From: Anaerohalosphaeraceae bacterium
GTDB taxonomy: Bacteria; Planctomycetota; Phycisphaerae; Sedimentisphaerales; Anaerohalosphaeraceae
NCBI GenBank assembly: GCA_035378985.1
Contig: DAOSUR010000004.1
Location: 1-64,000 of the forward strand
Length of the DNA stretch: 64,000 bases
Direction: 5' to 3'
In this document: piece after piece, positions 34,068 through 44,011 of the stretch
How the letters are laid out: each line of letters begins with the position of its first letter
How positions within the stretch are numbered: position 1 is the first letter of the stretch
Notes under the pieces: generated by a model
Databases searched by the model: none
The model's input: only the letters and a program-made list of their open reading frames with translations
Told to the model about the DNA's origin: nothing
Position numbers and translations under genes: made by a program

Positions 34068-35219
34068 TTAATGGACAATTCGGTTTACGTGAGCGTGTAT
34101 CATTGTAAGGATTTCATAGCAGATAGTATCCGCCAGTTCCGCCAAAGCATAGACTCCGCAGGGAGACTGGTGGTCATCATCAATTACGGTGACCATTTGG
34201 CCGGTCTGGACATTGGGGACATCCGTGACGTCCACAATCAGCTGATCCATGCAGACTCTGCCGATGACGGGGATGAAATGGTCGCCCAGTTTCATCACGG
34301 CCTTGTTGGAAAAGGCGCGGCGGTATCCGTCGGCATATCCGAGCGGGACGATGGCCGCCAGGGTGTCGCGTTTGGCAATGAAAGACCGGCCGTACCCGAC
34401 GGATTCTCCGGCTTTGATTGTTTTAATCAGGGTCAGCGGCGCCTGAAGCTTCAGGACGGGTTTGAGGGGGATTGGGGGTTGGCTCATCGGCCTGGAGTAG
34501 TATCCGTACATCGAGATGCCGCATCGAACCATCGTATAATGGGCCGGCGGCATTTTGAGTGTGGCGGCGCTGTTGCAGGAATGAATGAGCAAATCCGGAC
34601 GGTCTTTGAGCCGATGTTCCTGCAAAAACGCCTCGAAGCGTCTGTGCTGCTCCCAGGCGAAGCTGATGTTGTCTTCGTCAGCGGTTGCGTAATGGGTAAA
34701 GACCCCTGCCAGCCGAAGCATGGTCTGGCTGCGCAGGCGGGTCAGGAGGGCGGCGGCTTCTTCCGGCGGCATTCCGCAACGTCCCATACCGGTTTCGATA
34801 TTCAGGTGCACCGGCAGGATGCGGTCCGTACCGGCCAGAGCTCTTGCCGCCCAGTCAAGTCCTTCCAGAGAGGCCAGGACGCAGTGAAAGCCGGCGGCGG
34901 CACAGGCGCGGATTTGCTCGGCGGGCTGGGCAGGATGAATCGGTTCGAGAATCAGGATAGACTGGCGGTGGACCAGAGGGCGAATGTGCAGGGCTTCATA
35001 GAAGGTGGCGACGGCGAAGAAATCGACCGGGCCGTTTTTGAGAATATTGACGACTTCACGGATGCCGTGGCCGTAGGCGTTGGCTTTTACGACGGCACAA
35101 AACCGGGTTGACGGCGCACAAAGTCCCCGCAGGGCCCTGACGTTGTCCAGCAGCCGCTCGGAGTAGAGATGGGCCTGCAGGTCCGGACGAATAAACGACT
35201 GGTCTCGGTACACCTTCAT
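34068..35219 (-). CDS. alr: Alanine racemase
   Basis: Makes D-alanine for peptidoglycan. The 383-residue fold-III PLP enzyme has Lys45 in VVKANAYGHG, the MGRCGMPPEE segment, MVRCGISMYGYY and the second-subunit catalytic Tyr region SVGYGRSF, then VIGRVCMDQLIVDVTDVP. The start overlaps the end of the glycosyltransferase gene by four bases and the GGCT fusion follows, so the three are probably cotranslated. Confidence 0.95.
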   Translation of the reverse strand: MKVYRDQSFIRPDLQAHLYSERLLDNVRALRGLCAPSTRFCAVVKANAYGHGIREVVNILKNGPVDFFAVATFYEALHIRPLVHRQSILILEPIHPAQPAEQIRACAAAGFHCVLASLEGLDWAARALAGTDRILPVHLNIETGMGRCGMPPEEAAALLTRLRSQTMLRLAGVFTHYATADEDNISFAWEQHRRFEAFLQEHRLKDRPDLLIHSCNSAATLKMPPAHYTMVRCGISMYGYYSRPMSQPPIPLKPVLKLQAPLTLIKTIKAGESVGYGRSFIAKRDTLAAIVPLGYADGYRRAFSNKAVMKLGDHFIPVIGRVCMDQLIVDVTDVPNVQTGQMVTVIDDDHQSPCGVYALAELADTICYEILTMIHAHVNRIVH

Positions 35220-35953
35220 GGCTGTTGTTTTAAGATGGTTTTACGAAGTTTGAATAATTCATAAAAGGCCCTGGCAATAACCCGCAGTTTCGCGCCGGTG
35301 GCTTTTCCGGCCCGCCGGGGATAGTGGTGCACACCCACCTGTTTGATGGTATATCCTTTTCGGGCGGCTCTGGCAAGCACTTCTGTGTCAATCAGGGCGC
35401 CGGTGCTGACCAAAGGCATCCCGTCAAAGATTTTTCGTCTGTAGAGCTTGAAAGAGCAGTCAATGTCCTTCAGTTTCAGATGGAACAGCAGGCAGACCAA
35501 GCGGGTCCATGCGAAGCCGTTGAAACGGCGAATCCACCCTTCCTGACGGTTCATACGATAGCAGCTGACAATGTCATATTGTTCGATGAGGGGCAAAAGC
35601 GGCGGCAGTTCATTGAGGTCGAACTGGCGGTCGCCGTCGGTATAGAAGACCAGCTCTTTGGAGGCGGCACGGAAGCCGCTTTGAAGGGCGGCGCCGTATC
35701 CTTTGTTGACGGGATGATGAATGACTTTGATGCGCGGGTTTTCGGCGGCTAATGCGTCCGCCAGCGCCCCGGTTCCGTCTGTGCTGCCGTCATCGACGAT
35801 GATGATTTCATAATCCAGCCCCATTTTGCCGAGCACATCAAGGGCCTGACGCACCAGCGGTTCGAGATTTTCCCGCTCGTTGAAGCAGGGGAAAAAGACG
35901 CTGATGGAGCGGAACGAAGATGCGGCGGATGATGGGGTGGGTTGAGCACTCAT
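35216..35953 (-). CDS. Glycosyltransferase family 2 (DPM1-like)
   Basis: A 245-residue GT2 with the GT-A motifs FFPCFNERENL, IIIVDDGSTDGT (first Asp pair), YTDGDRQFD (DxD-like) and the DIDCSFKLYRR acceptor region. No transmembrane tail follows, so it may act from the cytoplasm on a polyprenyl phosphate. The neighbouring large membrane protein is a likely partner. It begins two bases after that gene. Confidence 0.9.
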   Translation of the reverse strand: MSAQPTPSSAASSFRSISVFFPCFNERENLEPLVRQALDVLGKMGLDYEIIIVDDGSTDGTGALADALAAENPRIKVIHHPVNKGYGAALQSGFRAASKELVFYTDGDRQFDLNELPPLLPLIEQYDIVSCYRMNRQEGWIRRFNGFAWTRLVCLLFHLKLKDIDCSFKLYRRKIFDGMPLVSTGALIDTEVLARAARKGYTIKQVGVHHYPRRAGKATGAKLRVIARAFYELFKLRKTILKQQP

Positions 35954-35954
35954 A

Positions 35955-38717
35955 TTACCAGACTGCCTGTCTCATCAATCGGTCTGCTTCCAGTCGAAAT
36001 TCCTGCTGGAATTGACGGTAACGGTTTCGTTGTTCCGGTTCTGATTTGGCCAGATAATCCGCAGCGAAGCCGGCGACGGTCAGGAGTTCTGCGGAGCCGG
36101 ACTGGTTTTTCAGTTCATCTCGACGGCGGCAGATGTCTTCAAAGAAGTCTTTGATGATTTGTCTGCCCTGCTCCCGGAACGGCGGCCACTGCATTGCATT
36201 TTGAAGCACCATATAGGAAGAGGCACAAGGACGCATCCGAAAGGCCTGTGCGGCGTGTTCAGTCATTTGCGTCAGGAAAGAGGCGTTTTGGGTCTCTAAA
36301 ATCAGCATCGCGGTACTTAAGTGTCTGGATAGCTCGTCGGGGAAGAAGGCCTTTTGGGCCAGAATGGCTTCGGCCAGCTCTTTGCCCTGAGGGGTTTGGA
36401 GGTCGGCCACGAGCTGTTGGCATGTGTCCAGGTAAACGATTTTCCAGTCGGGGGAACGAAGGATCGCCTGCATAAAAACAGTCGAGGCCTGATGGGTCGG
36501 CATGGAGATAATCCAGACGTTGTTTTTCCGCAATTCGCGGCTGATCCATTCGCCGATGGAGGCGTAGTTGAGCTTTTGACCGCCGCTTTTGACGGCTTCC
36601 GGACCGCCGGAAAAAATGAGCTGCCAATATTCGTATTTGTCGTGGTTGTAAGCCGCCTGAGCCCGGCCGTCCATAAAAAGCTGCAGGGGGATGCGGCCGG
36701 TTTTCTCATCAGGGTTTTGGCCGAACGCCAGGGCGCCGCCTTCGGTCCAGTAATTAAACATTCGTCCCTGAAGGTGATTGCCGTTGATGAAATCGCAGAC
36801 TTCAAAGGGCTTGACGTTGGACGCCGTCATCCGCATAAACAGGGAGTTGCGGACAGGGTCATTGGGCCAGGGGTCGAGGTAAATTCGCTTATACAGAAGC
36901 CCCCAATAGAGCATCAGTCCAATCAGAATGAAGGTGAGGGCCGCCCATCCTGCCGTCTGGATTTTCGGCTGTTTCAAAACGGTCCAAAGATTTTTCTCTT
37001 TGGAAAGTGCGCCGATTTTTCGTCCGATTTGAGAGAGCAAATGGGCGACGAAGGGGCAGACGCCCGAACCAGCTACGGCAATAAAACGGCGGGACTGGAC
37101 GGCCATATACAGGGTCAGTGCCGCCAATGTCCAGAGTGCCAGGTCAATCTTGAGGATTTCGACCGGTTCCGGCATTCGGGAGGATTTGGATTGGGTTTTT
37201 GAGACACTGGGTTGGCGAGGGCGGAAGAAATACACGGCCAGCCAGATTAGGAAGACAATTGCTGTCAGGATACAGAGAACGGCAAAGGCCTCTTCCTCGC
37301 CGACCGGATTGGGGGTGGTGCGGGTCTTGTCCAGCCAGTCGAAGGCCGGACGCCATTCGTTGACCTGCCGCCAGGATTCGGCGTGTTTGCTGATGCTGAT
37401 TTCGAAGGTGTGGGTAAGGTTGGTCAAGCGGAACGGGTTCAGCAGCAGCATGGCAAGAAAGGAAACAGCAGCCGCTGCGGCGGTTTCTGCAATTTGTGCG
37501 GCAGGAAGGAGAACCAAAAGGTTCTTCTTCCAAGCGGTCAGCCAGACAAACAGGATGCCGGTTAGGAAGACAAAACCATATCGCCCTTGAGAGGACTGGA
37601 TGAAAAAGCGAAAACGTTCGTGGTAAGCGGGGGCGATTCGGTCGTACGGAATCTGAATCTGCATTCGCAGAAACAGGATAAAAAAGACCGCCAGCGTACC
37701 GATGGTGAAAAACAGGTAAAAGGCCCCTTTAAAGGAAGGAGGCAGAAAAAGTGTTCCTATTCCAAGGAGGGACAGAATAAACAGAAAGACGACATACCCA
37801 TTCCGGAAAAAGGAGGGTGTCTGCGGAGTCAGACGATTGACACCGGCGATGAGGGCGTAGTCCTCATGCGTCAGAAACTGGTGGCTGAGCAGGTAAAGAA
37901 CCCACCAGAGGCCGATTAGTCCGAGTGCAAAGCTCCATTTTTTCGGCAGGGCTCCCAGCAGGTGGATTCCGAGGAACGGTACGAGCATGACAGAGACGTA
38001 AATATACCCGCCGTGGACGTTGGCCCAGAAGACCACCAAAGGAACCAGCAGCCAGATGAAATGGATATTGCGATAGACGGAGAGGGCAAGAATGAGGAAG
38101 AAGACGGGGGTTAGGAAGTTTGAAAATCCTGCCGGTCGAATATCGAAAAAGGTTCGTCCGACGACCAAACCGAAACAGGCGGCCAAAAGAGACAGGGCAG
38201 GGCCGACGCCTAAAACCCGGCTTACGCCGTAAACGGCAAAGGCCGTCAGGATGTACAGAGCGAATTTCCAGTACACCAGCCGGTTGTATTCATATGTGTC
38301 GGGGGGAGCGGAAAAGGTCACCAATTTATAAAAAAGCAGGTGGGTGAGCCAGTTTTGGTTAATCCATCCGGTTGGGTGCCATTTTTGGATGGTTTCGAGA
38401 GAAAAGGGTTTGCAGAGGATTTGAGCCCAGCGCGGCCATTTTTGGATGTCTTCCGCCGTCGGGCCTGCCGGATGGGAATTGAAACTGAAGGGTTCGACGG
38501 TATCGACACCGTGTTCGGCAAAGTGTCTTCCGCAAGCCAGTGCGACCCAGGTATCGCCTGCGGCCACCATATGGGTAGCGCTGTAGATGCCGAACACCGC
38601 CAGCCCAACCAGCACAACGGCGGTTATCCAGAAACGCATCCAGAGGGGCTGTGCAGTTTGATCAAGTTGTTCTGACTCTATCGATAGAATGGGACGGATT
38701 TCCTTTATGAAAGCCAT
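35955..38717 (-). CDS. Large polytopic membrane protein, possible GT-C glycosyltransferase
   Basis: A 920-residue protein with about 12 to 14 predicted transmembrane helices spread over residues 30-620, then a soluble C-terminal domain of about 300 residues. The first loop reads AAGDTWVALACGRHFAEHG, similar to the early acidic loop of GT-C enzymes that use polyprenyl-linked sugars, and WPRWAQ/WINQNWLTHLLFY follows. No closer family is recognised. Placed between aspartate aminotransferase and a DPM1-like GT2, it may transfer a lipid-linked sugar to a wall or surface polymer; this is inference. It overlaps the upstream aminotransferase gene by 13 bases. Confidence 0.65.
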   Translation of the reverse strand: MAFIKEIRPILSIESEQLDQTAQPLWMRFWITAVVLVGLAVFGIYSATHMVAAGDTWVALACGRHFAEHGVDTVEPFSFNSHPAGPTAEDIQKWPRWAQILCKPFSLETIQKWHPTGWINQNWLTHLLFYKLVTFSAPPDTYEYNRLVYWKFALYILTAFAVYGVSRVLGVGPALSLLAACFGLVVGRTFFDIRPAGFSNFLTPVFFLILALSVYRNIHFIWLLVPLVVFWANVHGGYIYVSVMLVPFLGIHLLGALPKKWSFALGLIGLWWVLYLLSHQFLTHEDYALIAGVNRLTPQTPSFFRNGYVVFLFILSLLGIGTLFLPPSFKGAFYLFFTIGTLAVFFILFLRMQIQIPYDRIAPAYHERFRFFIQSSQGRYGFVFLTGILFVWLTAWKKNLLVLLPAAQIAETAAAAAVSFLAMLLLNPFRLTNLTHTFEISISKHAESWRQVNEWRPAFDWLDKTRTTPNPVGEEEAFAVLCILTAIVFLIWLAVYFFRPRQPSVSKTQSKSSRMPEPVEILKIDLALWTLAALTLYMAVQSRRFIAVAGSGVCPFVAHLLSQIGRKIGALSKEKNLWTVLKQPKIQTAGWAALTFILIGLMLYWGLLYKRIYLDPWPNDPVRNSLFMRMTASNVKPFEVCDFINGNHLQGRMFNYWTEGGALAFGQNPDEKTGRIPLQLFMDGRAQAAYNHDKYEYWQLIFSGGPEAVKSGGQKLNYASIGEWISRELRKNNVWIISMPTHQASTVFMQAILRSPDWKIVYLDTCQQLVADLQTPQGKELAEAILAQKAFFPDELSRHLSTAMLILETQNASFLTQMTEHAAQAFRMRPCASSYMVLQNAMQWPPFREQGRQIIKDFFEDICRRRDELKNQSGSAELLTVAGFAADYLAKSEPEQRNRYRQFQQEFRLEADRLMRQAVW

Positions 38718-39889
38718 TCCCGAATCCGGTCAATTCCTTTTTCAATCTGTTCCAGTGAACAGGCAAAGCTGAGCCGTATATTTTTCGGCGCTCCAAAGGG
38801 CCCTCCCGGAACGACGGCAACCAATTTTTGCTCAAGAAGCGCCTTGGCGAAGTCCATACTGTCTTTGATAAGCATTCCGCCGATGGTACGACCGTAATGA
38901 GCCGAGACGTCCGGGAAGCAATAGAAGGCCCCCTGAGCCGGTACGCAGTGCACACCGGGGATTGCATTGAGCCGTTCGGTCATCAGTTTTCCCCGTTTTT
39001 CAAACTCCTGCCGCATTTTCTCGACGACTCCTGAGGTATCTTTGAGGGCGGCAACGGCGGCATATTGCGTAAAGGTGACGGCGTTGGAGGTCATATGGTC
39101 CTGCAGACGCGACATGGCCTTGATGACATCCAGCGGTCCTGCCGTATAGCCCAGACGCCAGCCGGTCATCGAGAAGGATTTGCTTAACCCGTTGATGGTC
39201 AGAGTTCGATTGTAGGCGTCCTGACTGAGCGAAGCGAAGCTGACAAATCGCATATTTCCATAGACCAAACGTTCATAAATCTCATCGGACAGGACGATTA
39301 CATTTGTTCCCTCGAGGACTTTGGCAAGGGCCTTCAGTTCGTCCGGTGTATAGCAAAATCCGCCGGGATTGTTCGGAGAGTTAAGGACCAGCATCGCTGT
39401 TTTGGGGGTAATGGCGGATTTCAGCTGGGAGGGGGTGATTTTGTATTCGGTTTTGGCGGTGGTTTCGAGGATGACGGGTTTGGCGCCGGCCAGCTGAATC
39501 GCTTCCGGATAGGTGACCCAATATGGGGCCGGCAGGAGCACTTCATCGCCGGGGTCTAAAACGGCCTGCATAGCCATATAGACGGAATGTTTAGCGCCGA
39601 GATTGACTATAATCTGCTCCGGTGTGTACTGTAAGTTGTTTTCTTTCAGCAGTTTGTCTGCGATTGCCTTGCGCAGCTCCATAATGCCTGCGGCAGGGGT
39701 GTATTTGGTTTGTCCTTTTTTGAGGGATTCGACAGCCGCATCTTTAATGAATTGTGGGGTATCAAAGTCCGGTTCTCCTGCACCGAAACTGAGGACATCC
39801 AGACCTTGGGCTTTCATTTCTTTGGCTCGCGATGTGACGGCAAGAGTGGCCGAAGGTGCGACCGCTTTTGCTCTCGAGGAGATTTTCAT
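38705..39889 (-). CDS. aspC: Aspartate aminotransferase (class I/II)
   Basis: A 394-residue PLP enzyme: SFGAGEPDFDTP at the N-terminus, PYWVTYPE, NSPNNPGG, the YERLVYG segment, and the PLP lysine in NGLSKSFSMTGWRLGY near residue 237. The SFACS segment near the end carries the arginine for the alpha-carboxylate. Sub-class Ib aspartate aminotransferases match best, some of which also use prephenate. AGGAAAGGA precedes the ATG. It heads the minus-strand run to the GGCT fusion. Confidence 0.92.
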   Translation of the reverse strand: MKISSRAKAVAPSATLAVTSRAKEMKAQGLDVLSFGAGEPDFDTPQFIKDAAVESLKKGQTKYTPAAGIMELRKAIADKLLKENNLQYTPEQIIVNLGAKHSVYMAMQAVLDPGDEVLLPAPYWVTYPEAIQLAGAKPVILETTAKTEYKITPSQLKSAITPKTAMLVLNSPNNPGGFCYTPDELKALAKVLEGTNVIVLSDEIYERLVYGNMRFVSFASLSQDAYNRTLTINGLSKSFSMTGWRLGYTAGPLDVIKAMSRLQDHMTSNAVTFTQYAAVAALKDTSGVVEKMRQEFEKRGKLMTERLNAIPGVHCVPAQGAFYCFPDVSAHYGRTIGGMLIKDSMDFAKALLEQKLVAVVPGGPFGAPKNIRLSFACSLEQIEKGIDRIREWLS

Positions 39890-40009
39890 TGTATTTTTCC
39901 TTTCCTAAAAAAGTAGTCGTAACCAAACAGGAGCTATTAAAACGGTAAAGAGGAACAAGGTCAAGAAAAACCAATATGACACTCAGATTGATGAATCTTC
40001 AGAAAATGC

Positions 40010-40038
40010 TTGACAAATGCGGCTTAATTGTCTATCTT
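40010..40038 (+). promoter_or_regulatory. Promoter of the rrf2-pst operon
   Basis: A perfect TTGACA (40010-40015), 17 bases, then TATCTT (40033-40038). The -10 box lies inside the left arm of a long dyad. Confidence 0.75.
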
Positions 40039-40065
40039 GTCTATAGACTTGAAAGACAAGATAGA
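40031..40065 (+). promoter_or_regulatory. Operator-like dyad over the rrf2-pst promoter
   Basis: TCTATCTTGTCT (40031-40042) and AGACAAGATAGA (40054-40065) are a perfect 12-bp inverted repeat with an 11-base spacer. GTCTATAGAC (40039-40048) is a second, nested 10-base palindrome. The dyad covers the -10 box and the start point, just ahead of the Rrf2 gene, so autorepression is the natural reading. Confidence 0.7.
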
Positions 40066-40091
40066 ACATTCCGGACAATGAAGATATAATA

Positions 40092-40493
40092 ATGAGACTA
40101 ACCACGAAAAGTGAATATACGATATTAGCGCTGATTTACCTGGCTCGGCAGCCGGAAGGGGCTTTTGTAAAGATAGAGGAGATCTGTCGGCATTTTGAGA
40201 TTCCCAAAAAGTACTTGGAGTTTCTTTTTATGACGCTGCGGCAGAATCGGTATCTTCAGACGCGTCGGGGCACAAACGGAGGGTATCGACTGATGCGGCC
40301 GGCCAAAGAAATTACGATTGCGGAGATTGTACGGCTGATGGACGGGCCGCTGGCTCCGACGGAATCGGTCAGCAAGTATTTCTTTGCCAATACGCCGCTG
40401 AGCAAGGAGCCCAAAATGCTGGCGGTCTGCAAGGAAATTCGGGATTTCATCGCGGAGCGTCTGGAGCGTTTAACGTTAGCGGATTTGGCTTGA
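40092..40493 (+). CDS. Rrf2-family transcriptional regulator
   Basis: A 133-residue winged-helix protein starting MRLTTKSEYTILALIYLA, with the recognition region IPKKYLEFLFMTLRQNRYLQTRRGTNGGYRL characteristic of Rrf2/IscR/CymR. The Fe-S cysteine cluster of IscR and NsrR is missing: only two cysteines occur, far apart. It is therefore more like CymR-type members that sense through a ligand or partner. No strong Shine-Dalgarno lies before the ATG. It is followed after 14 bases by pstS, and probably controls the pst genes. Confidence 0.9.
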   Translation: MRLTTKSEYTILALIYLARQPEGAFVKIEEICRHFEIPKKYLEFLFMTLRQNRYLQTRRGTNGGYRLMRPAKEITIAEIVRLMDGPLAPTESVSKYFFANTPLSKEPKMLAVCKEIRDFIAERLERLTLADLA

Positions 40494-40507
40494 TAAGGAG
40501 ACGGAGT

Positions 40508-41467
40508 ATGAAACGAATTGTGTTAGGACTGTGTTTGGCGGGGGTGTTTGTTTCCTCGGGCTGCGGGAAAAGAACGGGGGACTCTTCGGAAGGGGAATTG
40601 AACGGGACCATCTCGATTTCCGGGGCGTGGGCCCTGTATCCGATGGCGGTGCGGTGGGCGGAGGAGTTTCGCAAGATTCACCCGGGCGTGCGGATTGATA
40701 TTTCTGCAGGAGGGGCCGGCAAAGGGATGGCGGATTGTCTGTCGGGAGCGGCGGATTTGGGGATGCTCTCGAGGGAGATTCACAATTCTGAGCTGGAGAA
40801 GGGGGCCTGGCCGCTGGCGGTAGTAAAAGATGCCGTCGTGGCCGTGGCCAATCGGAATCATCCGGCCGCACAGACGCTTTTGAGCCGGGGATTGACGCGG
40901 CAGGAATGCATCGATTTGTGGATAACCGGGCGATTGAAAACATGGGGGCAGCTGTCCGGATTTTCGCTGAACGAACCGATTCATGTGTACACCCGTTCCG
41001 ATGCCTGCGGGGCGGCGGAGACCTGGGCGAAGTATTTGGGAAAAAATCAGGAGGATTTGCAGGGAATCGGGGTCTTTGGGGACCCGGGACTTGCGGAGGC
41101 TGTGCGAAAAGACCCGCTGGGGATTGGGTACAACAATGTTAATTATGCCTATGATGCGGCCGCGAAGAAACCGATGGACGGGCTGATGATTGTGCCGCTG
41201 GATTTGAACGAAAACGGCCGGATTGACCCGGAGGAATCGTTCTACGGCGACCGTGATGAAATAACCGGTGCGATTGGCCAGGGACGGTATCCTTCGCCGC
41301 CGGCCCGTTTGCTGTATCTGGTTTCGAAGGGCAGGCCCGCCCGGCCGGAAGTGCTGGCTTTTCTGGAATGGATTCTTCGGGATGGGCAGGCGTTTGCGGA
41401 CGAGGCCGGATATGTGCCGCTTTCGAAAGAGGCGGCGATGAAGGAACTGGAAAAGCTCACCCGATGA
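40508..41467 (+). CDS. pstS: Phosphate-type ABC transporter substrate-binding lipoprotein
   Basis: About 319 residues with a lipoprotein signal ending VSSGC. SISGAWALYPMAVRWAEEF is the oxyanion-binding N-terminus of the PstS class, then GGAGKGMADCLSGAADLGMLSRE. Near residue 240 an EF-hand-like loop DLNENGRIDPEE is followed by IGQGRYPSPPARLLYLV, a layout seen in one PstS subgroup. Phosphate is the likely ligand, though related proteins bind tungstate or sulfate. AAGGAG precedes the ATG at 40508. Confidence 0.87.
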   Translation: MKRIVLGLCLAGVFVSSGCGKRTGDSSEGELNGTISISGAWALYPMAVRWAEEFRKIHPGVRIDISAGGAGKGMADCLSGAADLGMLSREIHNSELEKGAWPLAVVKDAVVAVANRNHPAAQTLLSRGLTRQECIDLWITGRLKTWGQLSGFSLNEPIHVYTRSDACGAAETWAKYLGKNQEDLQGIGVFGDPGLAEAVRKDPLGIGYNNVNYAYDAAAKKPMDGLMIVPLDLNENGRIDPEESFYGDRDEITGAIGQGRYPSPPARLLYLVSKGRPARPEVLAFLEWILRDGQAFADEAGYVPLSKEAAMKELEKLTR

Positions 41468-41476
41468 GGCCGGTGA

Positions 41477-42382
<906 letters not shown>

Positions 42383-42393
42383 CGAGGCGGAGT

Positions 42394-43245
42394 ATGGACA
42401 GACGGCGGGTGGAAGAGGCGGTCATGAAGGGGCTGATGAAGGCGGCGACGCTTTTGATTGTGGGCGTGCTGGGGCTGATTATGCTGACGATTCTTGTGCG
42501 GGGAATTCGGGCGATGAGCTGGTCAATGCTCACACAAACCCCCAAAGGAGGATTTTATCTGGGCAGGGAGGGGGGCATTTTGAATGCGATTGTGGGGTCT
42601 TTTTATATCGCCGGCGGGGCGACGGGGCTGGCCTTTGCAGCGGCGGTGCCCGTGGTGCTTTATCTGAATGTGTTCTGCCGGCGCGGAAGCCGCACGGCGG
42701 CGGTGATTCGTTTTCTGCTGGATGTGCTCTGGGGAGTGCCTTCAATTGTGTTTGGGGCGTTCGGGTTTCTTCTGATGCTGGCCGTCGGACTGCGGGCTTC
42801 TCTGCTGGGGGGGATTCTCACCGTCTCGCTGTTTGTGCTTCCAATCCTGTGCCGGGCAATGGACGAGGTGGTTCGGATGATTCCTTCCGATTTGCTGGAG
42901 TCATCTTATGCACTGGGAGCGACGCGTCTGCAGACGGCCGTCCGGGTGGTGCTTCGGCAGGCCTCGGCGGGGATTTTGACGGCGGTTCTGATTGCCTTCG
43001 GGCGGGGGATCGGCGATGCGGCGTCAGTGCTGTTTACGGCCGGCTACAGCGACCAGATTCCTCAGTCGCTGACGCGTCCGGCGGCGACGCTGCCGCTGGC
43101 GATTTTTTTCCAGCTGGGCACGCCGTTTCCGCAGGTTCAGGACCGGGCGTATGCGGCGGCGCTGATTTTGACGATTGTTGTGCTGACGACCAGCCTTCTT
43201 TCGCGTCGGCTGGGACGCCGGCTGACACGACATATGATTCCGTGA
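42394..43245 (+). CDS. pstA: Phosphate-type ABC transporter permease PstA
   Basis: A 283-residue permease with about six transmembrane helices. TPKGGFYLGREGGILNAIVGSFYI is typical of PstA, and the coupling loop is DLLESSYALGATRLQTAVRVVLRQASAGI followed by GRGIGDAASVLFTAGYSD. It begins 11 bases after pstC. Confidence 0.92.
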   Translation: MDRRRVEEAVMKGLMKAATLLIVGVLGLIMLTILVRGIRAMSWSMLTQTPKGGFYLGREGGILNAIVGSFYIAGGATGLAFAAAVPVVLYLNVFCRRGSRTAAVIRFLLDVLWGVPSIVFGAFGFLLMLAVGLRASLLGGILTVSLFVLPILCRAMDEVVRMIPSDLLESSYALGATRLQTAVRVVLRQASAGILTAVLIAFGRGIGDAASVLFTAGYSDQIPQSLTRPAATLPLAIFFQLGTPFPQVQDRAYAAALILTIVVLTTSLLSRRLGRRLTRHMIP

Positions 43246-43252
43246 GGTCAAA

Positions 43253-44011
43253 ATGAATCAGCCCCATATCCGCGTGGAAAATCTGAATGTGTATTACGGG
43301 TCGGACCATTCGCTTTGGGATGTTTCCATCGAACTGCCGGGCCGGCAGATTATTGCCGTCATCGGGCCGTCCGGCTGCGGCAAGACGACCTTCCTGAAAT
43401 CGCTGAACCGAATGGTGGAGCTGGCGGAAGGGGCGCGGGTGACCGGGCGGGTGCTGGTGGACGGCGAAGATATTTACAGCCCGACGGCAGAGGTGACGGC
43501 GATTCGGAAAAAGATGGGGCTGCTTTCGCAAACCCCTCGGCCTTTGCCGATGTCGATTTATGAGAATGTGGCGTACGGCCCGCGGATTCACGGTCTGAAT
43601 GACCGCCGGAAACTGGATGAGATTGTGGAGTTTCGTCTGCGGCAGGTGGGGCTCTGGGAGGAGGTCAAAGACCGGCTCGGTCAGCCGGCGTCGCGGATTT
43701 CGATTGGGCAGCAGCAGCGGCTGTGTCTGGCTCGGGGGCTGGCGGTGGAGCCGGAGATTATACTGGCGGATGAGCCGACGTCGGCGCTGGACCCGATGTC
43801 CAGCCGGCGGATTGAGGAGTGTTTTCTGGAATTGAAGAAGGATTATACGATTGTGATTGTCACGCATATTCTCCGTCAGGCCCGTCGGCTGGCGGATTAT
43901 GCCGCGTTTTTTTACTGCGGGCGGCTGGTGGAGCACGGCCCGGCGGCTCGGATGTTTGAGAATCCCGCCCAGCGGGAAACCATCGAGTATGTGAAAGGAA
44001 TTATCAGTTAA
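43253..44011 (+). CDS. pstB: Phosphate-type ABC transporter ATPase PstB
   Basis: A 252-residue ATPase: Walker A GPSGCGKTT (38-46), Q-loop, Walker B IILADEPTSALDP. The signature reads ISIGQQQRLCLAR rather than the usual LSGGQQQRLCIAR. LNRMVELAEGARVTG and the C-terminal IEYVKGIIS match PstB. It ends the operon; there is no phoU after it. Confidence 0.92.
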   Translation: MNQPHIRVENLNVYYGSDHSLWDVSIELPGRQIIAVIGPSGCGKTTFLKSLNRMVELAEGARVTGRVLVDGEDIYSPTAEVTAIRKKMGLLSQTPRPLPMSIYENVAYGPRIHGLNDRRKLDEIVEFRLRQVGLWEEVKDRLGQPASRISIGQQQRLCLARGLAVEPEIILADEPTSALDPMSSRRIEECFLELKKDYTIVIVTHILRQARRLADYAAFFYCGRLVEHGPAARMFENPAQRETIEYVKGIIS

